Of a stretch of DNA of 9,908 nt, positions 6,774 to 9,908 are shown piece by piece. The stretch comes from DASPKO01 sp035628055 (GTDB lineage Bacteria; Planctomycetota; Phycisphaerae; Phycisphaerales; UBA1924), in the NCBI GenBank assembly GCA_035628055.1, contig DASPKO010000152.1:1-9908 (forward strand). Direction: 5' to 3'. Positions within the stretch are counted from its first letter, which is position 1. Each line of letters starts with the position of its first letter. A program made the translations under genes and the position numbers. The notes beneath the pieces were generated by a model. It made no database searches, was not told the DNA's origin, and saw nothing but the letters and a program-made list of their open reading frames with translations.

Positions 6774-7244
6774 ATGGAGACGACGCTGATCATTCTCAAG
6801 CCCGACGCGGTGCAGCGCGGCCTGATGGGGCGCATCCTGGCGCGCTTCGAGGACAAGGGCCTGCAGGTAGTGGGGTGCAAGCTGATGAAGATCAGCCCGG
6901 AGCTGGCGGCCCGCCACTACGAGGCGCACAAGGAGCGGCCCTTCTATGCCGGGCTGGTGCGCTTCATGACGAGCCAGCCGGTGCTGGTGCTCGCGGTGCG
7001 GGGTCTGGGGGCGATCGGCGTGTGCCGGAAGCTGATGGGGGCGACGTTCGGGTCCAAGGCCGAGCCGGGGACGATCCGGGGCGACTTCGGGGTGAGCAAC
7101 TCGTTCAACCTGATCCACGGGAGCGACAGCCCGGAGGCGGCCGAGCGTGAGCTGGGGCTGTTCTTCGGCCGCGGCGAGATCGTGGAGTACGGGCGCGCCG
7201 GGGACCAGTGGGTGTACGACACCAGCGGCGGGAAGCCCGAGTAG
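6774..7244 (+). CDS. ndk: Nucleoside diphosphate kinase
   Basis: A 156-residue enzyme that moves the terminal phosphate of ATP onto other (d)NDPs via a phosphohistidine. The catalytic His is H115 in NLIHGSDSPE. Other family motifs are K9 in ILKPDAVQRG, HYEAHKERPFY at 48-57, and MGATFGSKAEPGTIRGDFG at 88-106 with phosphate-contacting R102. One deviation: the widely conserved Glu-Gly of the segment usually reading like LEGxNAV is R76-G77 here (AVRGLGAI). The C-terminus is slightly extended relative to the E. coli enzyme (about 143 residues). An AGGAG ribosome site at 6764-6768 sits five bases before the ATG. It is followed after 93 bases by carB, another nucleotide-synthesis gene, in the same direction. 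Confidence 0.97.
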   Translation: METTLIILKPDAVQRGLMGRILARFEDKGLQVVGCKLMKISPELAARHYEAHKERPFYAGLVRFMTSQPVLVLAVRGLGAIGVCRKLMGATFGSKAEPGTIRGDFGVSNSFNLIHGSDSPEAAERELGLFFGRGEIVEYGRAGDQWVYDTSGGKPE

Positions 7245-7264
7245 CGCGGCGCCGCCGCGGGGGG

Positions 7265-7301
7265 GCGGGGAGCGCCGCGCGGGGCGGCGTATGCTCCCCG
7301 C
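7265..7301 (+). terminator. Strong stem-loop downstream of ndk, terminator or attenuator candidate
   Basis: GCGGGGAGC at 7265-7273 pairs with GCTCCCCGC at 7293-7301 (9 bp). Inside it GCCGC at 7274-7278 pairs with GCGGC at 7284-7288 around a five-base loop, leaving a four-base bulge (7289-7292). That makes a 14-bp, almost all G-C hairpin 20 bases after the ndk stop. No T-run follows, so intrinsic termination is uncertain; it could be a Rho-assisted or stabilising structure. Confidence 0.5.
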
Positions 7302-7304
7302 GCG

Positions 7305-7322
7305 GCCCGGCGCGCGCCGGGC
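7305..7322. repeat. 18-bp perfect palindrome just upstream of the carB ribosome site
   Basis: GCCCGGCGCGCGCCGGGC is self-complementary over its whole length. As RNA it can fold into a 7-bp stem with a GCGC loop. It ends four bases before the carB ribosome site at 7327-7333, so it could affect translation initiation, or serve as a dimeric-protein operator. Chance in GC-only sequence cannot be excluded. Confidence 0.5.
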
Positions 7323-7326
7323 ACGC

Positions 7327-7333
7327 GGGAGAG
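7327..7333 (+). promoter_or_regulatory. Ribosome binding site of carB
   Basis: GGGAGAG with a four-base spacer to the ATG at 7338. It fixes the carB start, which agrees with the family N-terminus only a few residues before the first conserved block. Confidence 0.7.
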
Positions 7334-7337
7334 CGTG

Positions 7338-9908
<2,571 letters not shown>

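Overview
The window is very GC-rich, bacterial and densely coded, with strong third-position G/C bias that opens long spurious frames on both strands. It holds nine protein genes, two of them cut by the window ends. No RNA gene, insertion sequence, CRISPR array or phage gene is visible. The gene set is chromosomal housekeeping. The combination of a stand-alone NAD(P)HX epimerase, a DUF151 protein, a PBP4-type peptidase and an ndk/carB pair without carA would fit a planctomycete, possibly Phycisphaerae. That is a guess from overall look, with no rRNA or marker gene to confirm it.

Layout from left to right. Minus strand, 1-2082: nnrE (NAD(P)HX epimerase), then a DUF151 bifunctional-nuclease-family gene, then a TerC/Alx-family membrane protein running off the left end. 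They are co-oriented with gaps of 59 and 69 bases and could form one transcript. Plus strand, 2195-3804: a membrane-anchored family 2 glycosyltransferase joined by an ATGA overlap to acpS (phosphopantetheinyl transferase). Minus strand, 3820-5974: a PBP4-type D-Ala-D-Ala carboxypeptidase, convergent with acpS only 15 bases away, and upstream of it an unrecognised 155-residue protein. Plus strand, 6194 to the end: a single-domain response regulator, ndk, and carB, which is cut by the right end after 857 residues.

Functionally the region mixes envelope work (glycosyltransferase, PBP4, AcpS for lipid synthesis), nucleotide metabolism (Ndk, CarB), metabolite repair (NnrE), metal homeostasis (TerC) and signalling (response regulator). 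The neighbours do not point to one shared pathway. I found no convincing undescribed system. The points most worth a second look are two strong stem-loops packed into the 93-base ndk-carB gap, two long insertions flanking the oligomerisation domain of CarB, the unrecognised gene at 5507-5974, and an inverted repeat in the 219-base divergent region beside it.
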